Positions 27,600 through 36,501 of a stretch of DNA of 64,000 nucleotides are shown here, piece after piece (position 1 is the first letter of the stretch; each line of letters opens with the position of its first letter). The notes under the pieces were generated by a model. The model did no database searches. It worked only from the letters and a program-made list of their open reading frames with translations, and was not told where the DNA came from. The DNA is from Desmonostoc muscorum FACHB-395 (GTDB lineage Bacteria > Cyanobacteriota > Cyanobacteriia > Cyanobacteriales > Nostocaceae). The position numbers were made by a program, and so were the translations under genes. The stretch covers positions 97,937 through 161,936 of the forward strand of contig NZ_JACJSF010000012.1 in NCBI RefSeq assembly GCF_014698035.1, read 5' to 3'.

Positions 27600-30224
27600 T
27601 CACTTGTGAATTGCACCCCTGACCAAAATCACTGTACTTTCTACACCAGAGGCGATCGCTTCGGGAATATTACCTTGAATTGCCTGCTGCAATAATCCCT
27701 CGCGTGATGCTCCCAAAACTACAACATCGTAACCTTCGGTTTTCACTAGGTTAATCACACCTTCCGCTACTGAATCAGCTTGCACTGGGAGCGCAACTAC
27801 AGTACTAGATAATTTTTGCCGTCGCATCAAATGGCGAATAGCTTGTTCTGAAATTGACATATCCGGCTTGAATTCAAATGGCTTAAACACCTGTGTCAAG
27901 TGAATTTGCGGTTCATTCCCCAATGTAATTAAAGCAGGTAATAACTTAATTGCTAGCGGAGAATTGGGGCCACCAGCCATTGGTACTAACCAGCGATTGA
28001 ACTGGGGGCTGGAAATTAGGGAGTGCCCAGTTGTGCCTAATTTTACTAACACGACTTCGCAGGTGGCTTGGCGAATTATGTTGTCGACAACGCTGCCAAA
28101 AATCCGACCAGGGGTAGATGTGTTACCTTTCCATCCCATTAGAATTAGGTCGATGTGTTGTTCGTTGATTGTTTCTAAAATTGCTTGGGCGACATCGTGG
28201 GTAACTCGAATCTGCGTGTGCAAGGGGATTTTCCACTTTTTTGCTAAAACTTCTGCCTGTCTTAGCAAGCGGCGACTTTTTGCCGTTCTTACCTGTGTTT
28301 CTGATGGGGAACTGTGGCGGGGTATGAGCATAACTTGCACGCAATCTATTTCATAATGGCGATCGCGGGCAATAGCTGCTGCCATTTGTAATAAAATACC
28401 TGCGGTTTCGGGATTAGCTACTGGTACTAATAATCTACCGCTACCGGTGCTAGGCGATCGCGTTTGGTAAACTATGTATGAAGGTTCTGGTTGCAGCTTA
28501 GGAGTTCCATTTCCACAATTGAGATGATCTACTTCCGCCCGAATAATATCTGCACGGGTAATAATCCCGATCAGTTTCCGTCCATTCACCACTGGTAAGC
28601 GACTGATTTGATAGCGATCGAGTAAATACAACACATTGGCCAGAGTGTGAGTCGGTGTTACCGTCATCGGGACAGGTGTCATAATTTCTTTTAAGAAAAT
28701 ATCGGCTAAATTGCGATCGCGGAGCGTGTGCTTTGCACTCTCACGAATTTTCAGTAAATCTGATTGCGTCACAATCCCTACTAACTTGCTATCTTCTACC
28801 ACAGGAAAACCACGATGATGTGAACGAGCAAAGGACTGCATGGCTTCTTCTAAGCTCATCTCTGCATCCAGAGTTTCCACTCGTTCTTGCATCACATCTT
28901 TTGCAGTTAACTTGGTTAATGCTCCCTCCATTGGAAGTTGTTTTGTGAGAGTAATACCTTTTAACTCCAAAAGTTTCTCATAAAGCGAACCAGGTACTAC
29001 CTTATCCGCAACCAGATAAGCTGCTACAGAAACAATCATTAAAGGTAGTACCAGATTGAAATCTGTAGTCATTTCAAACACAATCACAATTGCTGTGATT
29101 GGCACTTTGGAAACGGCACTAAAAAATCCCCCCATCCCCGCTAGGGCGTAAGTAGTCGGAGAACCAACTCCAGTGATATATAACTCAGCTACACCAATGA
29201 TATGTCCTAAACAAGAACCCAAAATCAAACTGGGAGCGAATAATCCCCCCGGCGCTCCTGAACCAAATGCTATAAGTGTGAGGATGAATTGGGCGGTAAA
29301 GGCGATCGCTGCTACTGTAGGTTGTGAATCTCCAGTAATGAAGGACTCCCGTAATCCTGTATTATCACGGAAGGATGCAGGGAGCATAGCTACGACAACA
29401 CCAGAGATAAATCCAGCTAAAGCTACCCGCAGGGGTAAGCTGATGTGTAATCTTCTATAAAATTTAATACTAAATATTAAGCCACTATGAAACAATGCAC
29501 CCAACAACCCTGCCAAGATCCCTAACAGTACGAAAAAGGGAATTTCTGGGATAGAAAATTGGCTGGAAGATTGCGTTAATTGCAGGTTAAGGTCAAAAGA
29601 GCCACCACCTAAGAGTCGGGATATTACCCCACCAATAAAGGAGGCGATAATGGCAGTTCCCAGAGTCAATCCTGATAAATCTTGGAGTAACTCTTCAACA
29701 ATAAATAATACACCTGCGATCGGAGCATTGAAAGCAGCAGCCAAACCCGCACCTGCTCCTGCTGCAATCATTTGCCGTCGATGATCTGGGGAAGTGGGAA
29801 CCCAACGACTCATCCCTGCTGCCAAACCTGCCCCTACTTGAACAGTAGGGCCTTGCCGTCCTAGAGTCATGCCCGAACCGATGGCAATGATGGCACTGAG
29901 TAACTTCACACCTGCCACCCGCCAGGATAATGCCACAGGTACATTGGCAAGACTAGCTTTAACTTGCGGAATACCGCTACCATAAGCCTCTGGTGCCAAT
30001 CTATCCACCATCCATCCAGCTAGAAATCCCAGGACAAGACCAATTACAGGTAATACCAGCCATGCCGGAAAAAGGTGGGTCGTATGCACTCGCCATGTCC
30101 CCAGCCATCCCGATCCTACTTTCAGGAACACCGCAGATAGGGCAGCAACCAAACCGATAACACAAGCTTCGGCGATCGCTAAACCTCTTCTAGGCTGCCA
30201 CCAGGTGCGAAAACGCTGATTCAT
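27600..30224 (-). CDS. ClC-family chloride channel/antiporter with CBS pair and two USP domains
   Basis: An 874-residue product. The ClC core (about residues 15-425) has the family motifs GSGIP, GRQGPTVQ and GAPGGLFAPSL. In the second, the gating glutamate (GREGP in E. coli ClC) is a glutamine, from codon CAA. Two CBS domains follow (VMQERVETLDAEMSLEEAM near 440 and IMTPVPMTVTPTHTLANVL near 510), which in relatives sense adenine nucleotides. Two universal-stress-protein domains complete the C-terminus. The protein sits in the cytoplasmic membrane with the sensing domains inside. The Glu-to-Gln change would favour channel-like over proton-coupled transport; this is inferred from ClC studies. 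Confidence 0.92.
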   Translation of the reverse strand: MNQRFRTWWQPRRGLAIAEACVIGLVAALSAVFLKVGSGWLGTWRVHTTHLFPAWLVLPVIGLVLGFLAGWMVDRLAPEAYGSGIPQVKASLANVPVALSWRVAGVKLLSAIIAIGSGMTLGRQGPTVQVGAGLAAGMSRWVPTSPDHRRQMIAAGAGAGLAAAFNAPIAGVLFIVEELLQDLSGLTLGTAIIASFIGGVISRLLGGGSFDLNLQLTQSSSQFSIPEIPFFVLLGILAGLLGALFHSGLIFSIKFYRRLHISLPLRVALAGFISGVVVAMLPASFRDNTGLRESFITGDSQPTVAAIAFTAQFILTLIAFGSGAPGGLFAPSLILGSCLGHIIGVAELYITGVGSPTTYALAGMGGFFSAVSKVPITAIVIVFEMTTDFNLVLPLMIVSVAAYLVADKVVPGSLYEKLLELKGITLTKQLPMEGALTKLTAKDVMQERVETLDAEMSLEEAMQSFARSHHRGFPVVEDSKLVGIVTQSDLLKIRESAKHTLRDRNLADIFLKEIMTPVPMTVTPTHTLANVLYLLDRYQISRLPVVNGRKLIGIITRADIIRAEVDHLNCGNGTPKLQPEPSYIVYQTRSPSTGSGRLLVPVANPETAGILLQMAAAIARDRHYEIDCVQVMLIPRHSSPSETQVRTAKSRRLLRQAEVLAKKWKIPLHTQIRVTHDVAQAILETINEQHIDLILMGWKGNTSTPGRIFGSVVDNIIRQATCEVVLVKLGTTGHSLISSPQFNRWLVPMAGGPNSPLAIKLLPALITLGNEPQIHLTQVFKPFEFKPDMSISEQAIRHLMRRQKLSSTVVALPVQADSVAEGVINLVKTEGYDVVVLGASREGLLQQAIQGNIPEAIASGVESTVILVRGAIHK

Positions 30225-30322
30225 ACCAATTTTGGATTTTATAAATCTTGGATTACAAATCTTTCCTAAAAAGCTGTTTAGTGGAATCTTAGAGGATGGT
30301 TTAAAAGTCTATCTCAAGGCTC

Positions 30323-30355
30323 AGATCCCCGACTTCTTTAAGAAGTCGGGGATCT
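30323..30355. repeat. 16-bp-arm hairpin of the AGATCCCC family
   Basis: AGATCCCCGACTTCTT and its exact complement flank a single T. It lies between two minus-strand genes (tldE and the ClC gene) and could end the tldE transcript. Related hairpins occur at 44309-44342 and 52431-52468. Confidence 0.65.
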
Positions 30356-30415
30356 TGTTATTCACAAATAATTTAGGATCGCTATACAAAAGCACTCTCC
30401 CCAATTACGAATTAT

Positions 30416-31729
30416 TTAATTGCTTCTCCCCGTGGTGGATAGCCCTTCTACTATCAGAGATGGAGTATAACAAGAACCATTCCAGTCACCATCATTGCCC
30501 AGTGCAACCAATTGCTTCAGGGCTGTGTAAACATTACCTGCAACCATAGTATCCTTAACGCGCCCAATTACTTGACCATTTTGGACGCGGTAGCCTAAAT
30601 CGACATTGATCGAAAAATCTCCAGAAATACTGCCACCATCACCCAGCATTTGATCCACAATCAAGCCATCATCTAGTTGTTGAATCAAATCTGGTAGCGA
30701 TGCCGAACCTGGCTGGATGAGAAAATTAAATAAACCAGGGGTGGGATAGCTGCCTAAACCAGGGCGAAAACCATTTCCAGTAGTGTCAGTACCCAGTTGG
30801 CGGCCGGTGGTGCGATCGCCATAGAAATGCTGTAAAATCCCATTTTGGATAAATACTAAAGATTGAGTCGGAGTACCTTCATCATCAAAAGGGCAACTGT
30901 AAGGGCCAGCTTCTGGATCTTGGTAGAGAGTGAGACTTGATGCAACAACTGGGTTCCCTAAACGTTCTGCCCAAGGTGAAGATACTTCTAAGACTTGCTT
31001 GCCATTCAAAGCGGCTTGCACAGTACCCCAAAGCATATCAGCAGCTTTAGAAGTGAACAAAATCGGGACACGACCAGTAGGGGGCGAGACATTTTCTCTG
31101 GCCCAAATTAACCGTTGTAAAATTTGGTTAGCTAATCTCTCAGGGTGGAGTTCTCCCCGCTTGGTTTGACCGTCAGCAACACTTAAAAAATCATCGCCAC
31201 GTACCCATTCTGCTGATACATAGCAGTTGAGAGTAGTATCAGTGTAGTAACAATCTAAACCTTTGGTGTTGACTATTCTGGTAGTTTCAATATCACATTC
31301 CCAGTCACCATTGCACACAACATCGGGATAGACATCGCGGATGAGTGCGATCGCTTCTTTGCCCCAGTCTACCAAAATCTCTATCGGTACACTTTCTCCT
31401 AAATCTGGGTAGGAGGGCTGAAAGTTAGAGCCTAATTCTACAGTTTCCGGTTCATTCAGGTGACTTAATGCCAGAGCTTTTTCCACCATCACTTCGGCTA
31501 AGACAGAACCGTAAGCCACCGTCAGCCCCGGACGACCGTTTCGCCAAAGCCGTAGTGCTGTACCTTCAGATTGGTTGGTTTCTAGCTGTTTGAGCCGGTT
31601 TGCCTCAAAAAACACTGGACGAGAAAGCGATCGCGACTGATACACCTCAGCAGCTTCTGCTCCAGATTTTATAGCTAGTTCCAGCAACTGTTCGGCTAGT
31701 GTATCTTGTGACAAATTTTCAGAACCCAT
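30416..31729 (-). CDS. tldE: TldE/PmbA-type subunit of a TldD/TldE metalloprotease
   Basis: A 437-residue product from ATG 31729, which has AAGG four nt upstream; an in-frame ATG at 31762 would add 11 residues. The fold markers AAEVYQSRS, GTALRLWRNGRPG, FDDEGTPTQ, GTDTTGNGFRPG and GDFSINVDLGYRVQNG are those of the PmbA/TldE side. The metal-binding HExxxH of TldD is absent, as expected for TldE. In bacteria the TldD/TldE pair trims leader peptides and unfolded peptides in the cytosol. A tldD gene is not in this window. The last residues, EGLSTTGRSN, are family-like. Confidence 0.88.
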   Translation of the reverse strand: MGSENLSQDTLAEQLLELAIKSGAEAAEVYQSRSLSRPVFFEANRLKQLETNQSEGTALRLWRNGRPGLTVAYGSVLAEVMVEKALALSHLNEPETVELGSNFQPSYPDLGESVPIEILVDWGKEAIALIRDVYPDVVCNGDWECDIETTRIVNTKGLDCYYTDTTLNCYVSAEWVRGDDFLSVADGQTKRGELHPERLANQILQRLIWARENVSPPTGRVPILFTSKAADMLWGTVQAALNGKQVLEVSSPWAERLGNPVVASSLTLYQDPEAGPYSCPFDDEGTPTQSLVFIQNGILQHFYGDRTTGRQLGTDTTGNGFRPGLGSYPTPGLFNFLIQPGSASLPDLIQQLDDGLIVDQMLGDGGSISGDFSINVDLGYRVQNGQVIGRVKDTMVAGNVYTALKQLVALGNDGDWNGSCYTPSLIVEGLSTTGRSN

Positions 31730-31892
31730 GACCCTTAGTGAATTGTGGATTTTGAACCGCATATCAACGCACCTTGGAGAAAGTGCGATCGCTAAAAACC
31801 AACGATCGGGCTTTCTGCCGATGGACGCAGATAACTATCCAAAAATCATCAGCGTTTCCTTACAGTTACGATTTGGAACCGCAGATCAAAAC

Positions 31893-32050
31893 TGATGGAC
31901 GCAGTTAATTATCCCAAATCATTGTCATGTCTCAACGGATCTAGTCATTTGTCATTGGTCATTTGTCATTTGTCATTGGGCATTGGGCATAGTTATTCTC
32001 CTTGTCCCCTTGTCCCCCTGTCCCCCTGTCCCCTTGTCCCCAATTCCCAT
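31893..32050. repeat. Simple tandem repeats between tldE and the Tab2 gene
   Basis: Iterated TCATTTGTCATTGG words are followed by an array of CCCCTTGTCCCCCTGTCC. The gap of about 320 nt also holds one HIP1 octamer and two related copies of GATGGACGCAG (31821 and 31894). No gene is visible. Confidence 0.6.
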
Positions 32051-32052
32051 CT

Positions 32053-32913
32053 TCAAAGATTAACCTCTTGCAATAGCCAAAAACCAGCAAAAGATTCTGC
32101 TTTGGGATCAGACTGTATACCAATAAAATGCACTCCGTTAGCTTTTTGCTTGGCTTCTTCAAAACCTTTAGCCTCTGCCAAGACTTGAGGTTTTTTGATA
32201 TTTGCCACAATCCAGCTTTCATTAACACCCGTTTCTAAAAGCAATCTCGGCTCTTCACTGGTGTCAAATCTTAAGAAAGCCAACTCCAAACCAGACATCC
32301 AGCCAGCCAAAGGCAACGCTCTCGGTGAGAAAATCAAAATACCAGGAATACGGGCTTCGGGTGAAACTTTTGCCAATTCTAAAGGGAAAGCTTCACCAAA
32401 GCCAATTTCCCACTCTGGCATTTCAGCCAAATCCGCAGCATCTAAGGTAACAAATACCCACTGTTGCCCTTCTAAAGCATCTGGTAAACGTTGCGGCAAA
32501 GGTTTTTCCAAGCGGACTGAGGGATTAGTCCCCCCTTGATACCCCGGTTCTTGAGGATACACTTCCTTCATCCGCTCTTCTAGCCATTGGTTAAGAACCA
32601 AAGTACGGCGGCTAGGCTGGGCGGGAATGCTTATATCTTGACAGGCTTTTGTAATCATGTTGTTCATTTGGCGGCGGAAAAAGCGGATTTTAATTGGTGC
32701 TTTTCCAGCTTGGTTAATAGCCTCTTGCAATGCTGTCCGCAACCAGCCCGAGTTTACCTGGGTACTGGGACAATATTGAGCATAGCGAAACAAAGAATCT
32801 GGTTTTGTGCCAATATCCAAGGGGCTTTCGCAGACTAAGACTTCCCAAATTTTTTTCTGATTATCGTCCAAAATCGGACGGGAGTAAAAATCGATTTCCC
32901 AAATACTGCCCAT
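32053..32913 (-). CDS. Tab2/Atab2-like RNA-binding protein (DUF1092)
   Basis: A 286-residue product of normal family length. The start MGSIWEIDFYSRPILDDNQKK, the middle FFRRQMNNMITKAC and PSRRTLVLNQWLEERMKEVYP, and the end FAGFWLLQEVNL are those of the Tab2 family. In Chlamydomonas Tab2 binds the psaB leader for its translation, and Arabidopsis ATAB2 acts in photosystem biogenesis. A similar photosystem-related RNA role in cyanobacteria is inferred. It is soluble, with no signal peptide. Simple-repeat spacers lie on both sides. Confidence 0.9.
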   Translation of the reverse strand: MGSIWEIDFYSRPILDDNQKKIWEVLVCESPLDIGTKPDSLFRYAQYCPSTQVNSGWLRTALQEAINQAGKAPIKIRFFRRQMNNMITKACQDISIPAQPSRRTLVLNQWLEERMKEVYPQEPGYQGGTNPSVRLEKPLPQRLPDALEGQQWVFVTLDAADLAEMPEWEIGFGEAFPLELAKVSPEARIPGILIFSPRALPLAGWMSGLELAFLRFDTSEEPRLLLETGVNESWIVANIKKPQVLAEAKGFEEAKQKANGVHFIGIQSDPKAESFAGFWLLQEVNL

Positions 32914-33272
32914 GTTTTGCGGTAAAAATCTGGCTGCTATGTTTTCCTGATATGTTGATCATACGAGTGTTGGGGCAGCATTGGGCATTGGGAATTGGGA
33001 ATTTGGAAGAGGACTTGGGGACAAGGAGAATTGGGGACAAGGGGAAAGACTTGTTTCAAGTTCTCACCTCTTGTCCCCTTGTCCCCCTGCTCCCCATTCC
33101 CCATTCCCTCTCCAAAAATGAATGTAGAGACGTTGCATTGCAACGTCTCTACAAGGGTTTCAGGTAACGCATAATTAATTTCTGGAGATGTCTAGTATTC
33201 TCATCTGTTGAGTATATGCTGTGTTGTGTTTAGATTTGAGAAAAAATAGCGATCACTAAAGTATCTCCTTAA
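32914..33272. repeat. Mirror-type simple repeats upstream of the Tab2 gene
   Basis: GGGGACAAGG-type words (32980-33050) face CCCCTTGTCCCC-type words (33070-33110) and can fold back on each other. AGAGACGTTGCATTGCAACGTCTCT at 33126-33150 is an almost perfect palindrome. No coding frame of quality was seen. Confidence 0.6.
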
Positions 33273-33920
33273 TTAACCACGATTGATCCAAACGCCTCTG
33301 AGTCCAGCTGCTTTAGCGGCGTAGTAGTCTTCTACAACGCTATCGCCAATATGCCATGCTGCTGAAGGGGAACATTTATGTTTATCTAAAGCAATAGCAA
33401 AAATTTGAGGATCGGGTTTAGCTGCACGTACCTGGGTAGCAATGGTAACGGAGGTAAAAAACTCTCTCAATCCCAAACTTTGCAATACTGAATAAATCCG
33501 GGAATCAAAATTGGATAGCACCCCCAAAGTAACCCCCAACCGCCGCCAGTTGATTAAAGCTGGTAAGACATCGGGATAGACAAACCACGGTTCGCCAGTG
33601 CCAAAGTGAATGTAAAGTTCGCTAAAAAAAGCTGAAAAGTCAGAAAATTCTTTGAGGACACCTGCACTTTCAAAAGTGTTCAGGGCAATTATCCGCCACC
33701 AATCAAACTCGCGCTGGGGAATATCTTGGAGTTCTGCATCTGGAAATATCGGCGGCGGGGCTGCTTTAAAGCTTTTGATGAAGGCTGTATTCAATGTTTC
33801 GGCTGGAACCGTCACACCAAATTCCTCGGCTATCTGACTATAAACTTTACCCACACTGCCTTTAACATCGAAGAGTGTACCCACAGCATCTAAAAAAATA
33901 ACTTTCGGTTGTTCCATCAA
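33273..33920 (-). CDS. HAD-superfamily hydrolase, REG-2-like
   Basis: A 215-residue product. Motif I is FLDAVGTLF: the first Asp nucleophile is present, but the usual second Asp of DxD is Val, as is common in the REG-2/HDHD3-like branch. Motif II is GVLSNFDSR, the Lys of motif III is in RAAKPDPQIF, and motif IV is HIGDSVVEDYYAAKAAG. The cap is the helical C1 type (residues about 20-100). It probably acts on a small phosphorylated molecule in the cytosol. The substrate is not readable. Confidence 0.85.
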   Translation of the reverse strand: MMEQPKVIFLDAVGTLFDVKGSVGKVYSQIAEEFGVTVPAETLNTAFIKSFKAAPPPIFPDAELQDIPQREFDWWRIIALNTFESAGVLKEFSDFSAFFSELYIHFGTGEPWFVYPDVLPALINWRRLGVTLGVLSNFDSRIYSVLQSLGLREFFTSVTIATQVRAAKPDPQIFAIALDKHKCSPSAAWHIGDSVVEDYYAAKAAGLRGVWINRG

Positions 33921-34016
33921 ACTTTGAAGATTTTGAATGTTAGATTTTGGCTCGTTAGAGAGGTTCTGTGGGTAGAGTCTAGCATCTGCTAAGTAGCTTG
34001 ACGAAAATAAAGTAAA

Positions 34017-34121
34017 TCATTGTCATTTGTCATTTGTCATTGGTCATTAGTCTCCATCCCCCATTTCCAATTCCCCATTTCCAATTCCCCATTCCCCATT
34101 CCCAATTCCCAATTCCCAATT
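34017..34121. repeat. Short tandem repeats of Nostoc type
   Basis: TCATTTG heptamers are followed by iterated CCCCATTTCCAATT and CCCAATT words up to the stop codon of the NDH-2 gene. They are typical intergenic filler, with no sign of coding. Confidence 0.7.
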
Positions 34122-34124
34122 AAG

Positions 34125-35318
34125 TTACTTAGAAAGTGTCTCGATGATTGGACGCACTAGCCAATTAAAACCAACTTTGAGTTGATGGTCTAAAGTTGGC
34201 AACCTATATAAATAGGCAATCCGACGGGCGACGGATGCCAAGGGGCCGTCTAGTTTAATTCCCAAACCAGTAAGGGTGGCGTTGTTTTTACCCAATGTCA
34301 TCATTTCTCCCAACTGTTGGTAGTGGAAGGGAAGGAGGGGACGATTAGTGAGACTTGCCCAAATATTCCAAGCAGTATAATCAGCTTGTTGAAAAGCGGC
34401 TTGTGCTGTGGCGGGGACTTGCTGTCCTTCAACATCATGAGAGTCTGCTAAATCTCCCAAGGCAAAGATTTCTGGATGATCAATCGCTTGTAAATTAGAT
34501 GTAGTGCTGATTTGACCACGCTGGTTTTGCTTGAGAGGAAGAGATTTCACTACAGGCGCAACTCTATTTCCCACAGTCCAAATTACCAAATCTACGGGAA
34601 TCGTGTCTAACTGGCTTTTGTACTCTAGGGTGATGCTATTTTGCTCTATTGATTCGACTTTGGTTTCTAAGTCCAGAAATACGCCACGGGCTTCTAGAGC
34701 TTTTTTTGCTGCTTCCCGGTTAAACTCTGGAGAAGTTCGCAAAATTTGATCGGCGATTTCAACGATCCGAAAGCGTCCTCTTTCACCGAGTCTGTCGGCT
34801 AACTTACAGGCTAACTCTACACCACTGTAGCCAGCTCCAATAATTGCCACCCGAATTTTATCAGCATCCGATTCTTCTAAAAATCGCAGGCGTTCTTCCA
34901 AGCGATAGGCATCAGAGATGGTGCGGAATGGGTAGCCGTAGGTTGCCGCACCGGGGACTAAATCTAGCGGTGTCTCACCTCCTAGTGCCAGCACTAAGCG
35001 ATCGTAAGGGATTTCTGGCCCTTCATGTATATTTACCCGTTGCTGGTCGATGTCAATTCCAGACACAACTCCTTGATAAAAACGCACCCCTGTGCCTTGT
35101 AAAAGTTCTTCAAAGGGTGGGGCAATTTCCCAGGTTTGCAGTTCGCCAGTGAGTAATTCGTAAAGTAAAGGGGAGAATAGGAAGCGATCGCTTTGATCTA
35201 CCAAAACAATTTCGGGTTTTTGCGTAGATTCCCAAGGTAACTGGCTTAAGCGCAAGGCTGTGTAGAGGCCACCAAAGCCTCCGCCAAGGATACAAATTCT
35301 AGAATTTTGTTGAGTCAT
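34125..35318 (-). CDS. Type II NAD(P)H dehydrogenase (NDH-2)
   Basis: A 397-residue product. The FAD-binding motif is ICILGGGFGGLYTALRL at the N-terminus and the NAD-binding motif is VAIIGAGYSGVELACKLAD near residue 155. ALGDLAD and the following VPATAQAAFQQADYTAWNI match the type II family. It passes electrons from NAD(P)H to quinone without pumping protons, as a peripheral membrane enzyme. Cyanobacteria usually have several copies; which one this is (NdbA, B or C) cannot be settled here. It is divergent from the radical SAM gene at 35501. Confidence 0.9.
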   Translation of the reverse strand: MTQQNSRICILGGGFGGLYTALRLSQLPWESTQKPEIVLVDQSDRFLFSPLLYELLTGELQTWEIAPPFEELLQGTGVRFYQGVVSGIDIDQQRVNIHEGPEIPYDRLVLALGGETPLDLVPGAATYGYPFRTISDAYRLEERLRFLEESDADKIRVAIIGAGYSGVELACKLADRLGERGRFRIVEIADQILRTSPEFNREAAKKALEARGVFLDLETKVESIEQNSITLEYKSQLDTIPVDLVIWTVGNRVAPVVKSLPLKQNQRGQISTTSNLQAIDHPEIFALGDLADSHDVEGQQVPATAQAAFQQADYTAWNIWASLTNRPLLPFHYQQLGEMMTLGKNNATLTGLGIKLDGPLASVARRIAYLYRLPTLDHQLKVGFNWLVRPIIETLSK

Positions 35319-35500
35319 CGATTTTATCTATAAAAGGATCAATACAAGCTGGGCAACTAACTTCAGTCTAGTCAGTTAAAGCGGACTTTTCAAAATCACA
35401 TCAAGTTTTTGAGAGATTAATCATTAATGGTCACAGTTATTTAACGGTCGATTCGCTATATTTAACGGTTAACAGGCAACGGCTAAAAGGAGTTAAAGAG

Positions 35501-36124
35501 ATGGAAATTAAGCCAACTGACCCATCGCTAGCACTCATGGAAATTCCCCCTGGCTATCTCAACATTATGGGTTACGTCGATCAATCAGAAGTTAATGGCC
35601 CTGGTTGTCGTGCAGTCGTCTGGGTACAAGGTTGTCTTCGTGAGTGTCCTGGCTGCTTTAATACTAACTCTTGGTCATTTGAGGCTAACCAATTGATTGC
35701 TGTTGATACCCTTGCCGAGAATATTCTCAGCAATCCCCACAACACGGGTGTAACATTCTCTGGTGGAGAACCATTTTGGCAAGCAACTGCACTAGCGTCT
35801 TTAGCTCGTAAAGTAAAAGCTGCTGGGTTAAATGTGATGTCTTTTTCTGGGTTCACTCTCAAGCAACTACAGTCTCAATCTGCACCGCCAGGTTCTCAAG
35901 AATTGTTAGAACAACTTGATATCTTGATTGACGGGCCTTTTGTCCAATCTCTGGCAATTAATTCTCCTAACTCTCCAGTTTCTTCTAGTAATCAACGGGT
36001 TCGTGTCTTAAACCCGGCTTTCGAAGACCAAATTACTTGGGCTAGCGATCAAATAGAAGTCCACATCCTCAAGGATGGTGGCCGCATTGTCACTGGTTAT
36101 CAAGGTGGGCTGGAATTAACGTAG
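35501..36124 (+). CDS. Radical SAM activating enzyme (NrdG-like)
   Basis: A 207-residue product with AAAAGGAG 9 nt before the ATG. The [4Fe-4S] cluster motif CLRECPGC fits CxxxCxxC. The glycine-rich SAM motif is VTFSGGEPFWQA, and the mid-domain LDILIDGPFVQSL is typical of anaerobic ribonucleotide reductase activases. Relatives install a glycyl radical on NrdD. No nrdD is near, so in this aerobic phototroph the target may be elsewhere in the genome or different. The upstream spacer has the direct repeat TATTTAACGGT (35438 and 35459). Confidence 0.85.
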   Translation: MEIKPTDPSLALMEIPPGYLNIMGYVDQSEVNGPGCRAVVWVQGCLRECPGCFNTNSWSFEANQLIAVDTLAENILSNPHNTGVTFSGGEPFWQATALASLARKVKAAGLNVMSFSGFTLKQLQSQSAPPGSQELLEQLDILIDGPFVQSLAINSPNSPVSSSNQRVRVLNPAFEDQITWASDQIEVHILKDGGRIVTGYQGGLELT

Positions 36125-36163
36125 GGAATTGGGAATTGGGCATTGGGCATAAAAAATTTAGCC

Positions 36164-36415
36164 TCAGAAGATCAACGTCCACCTTCTGAGGGTCAACGTC
36201 CACCTTCTGAGGTTCAATGTTCACCTTCTGAGGGTCAACGTTCACCTTCTGAGGGTCAACGTCCACCTTCTGAGGTTCAATGTTCACCTTCTGAGGGTCA
36301 ACGTTCACCTTCTGAGGGTCAACGTTCACCTTCTGAGGGTCAACGTCCACCTTCTGAGGGTCAACGTCCACCTTCTGAGGTTCAATGTTCACCTTCTGAG
36401 GCTCAACGTTCACCT
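36164..36415. repeat. Twelve tandem copies of a 21-bp unit
   Basis: The unit is TCTGAGGGTCAACGTYCACC plus T, present 12 times with small changes and a decayed 13th copy to about 36437. Three variants (GGGTCAACGTCC, GGGTCAACGTTC and GGTTCAATGTTC) are interleaved. Because 21 is a multiple of three, frames stay open on both strands. The plus frame (36143-36502) would give a PSEGQRP heptad repeat and overlaps the next start by one base. The minus frame would give PQKVNVD heptads. I judge it a spacer repeat, not a gene, but a repeat peptide cannot be excluded. Confidence 0.85.
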
Positions 36416-36501
36416 TCTGAGGCTCAAATTTTACTCTCCCGCTCACTCATCGAAGAAAAACTATATGTAAATGCAGCTTTGTTTGGGACAGATTACATTT
36501 A

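Noticed and set aside
31893..34121. Possible CRISPR-like arrays in the simple repeats
   Set aside because: Units are 7-15 nt with no unique spacers, so they are ordinary tandem repeats.
36090..36446. Minus-strand frame of PQKVNVD heptads
   Set aside because: Produced by a 21-bp tandem repeat that keeps every non-stop frame open; it also overlaps the end of the radical SAM gene.
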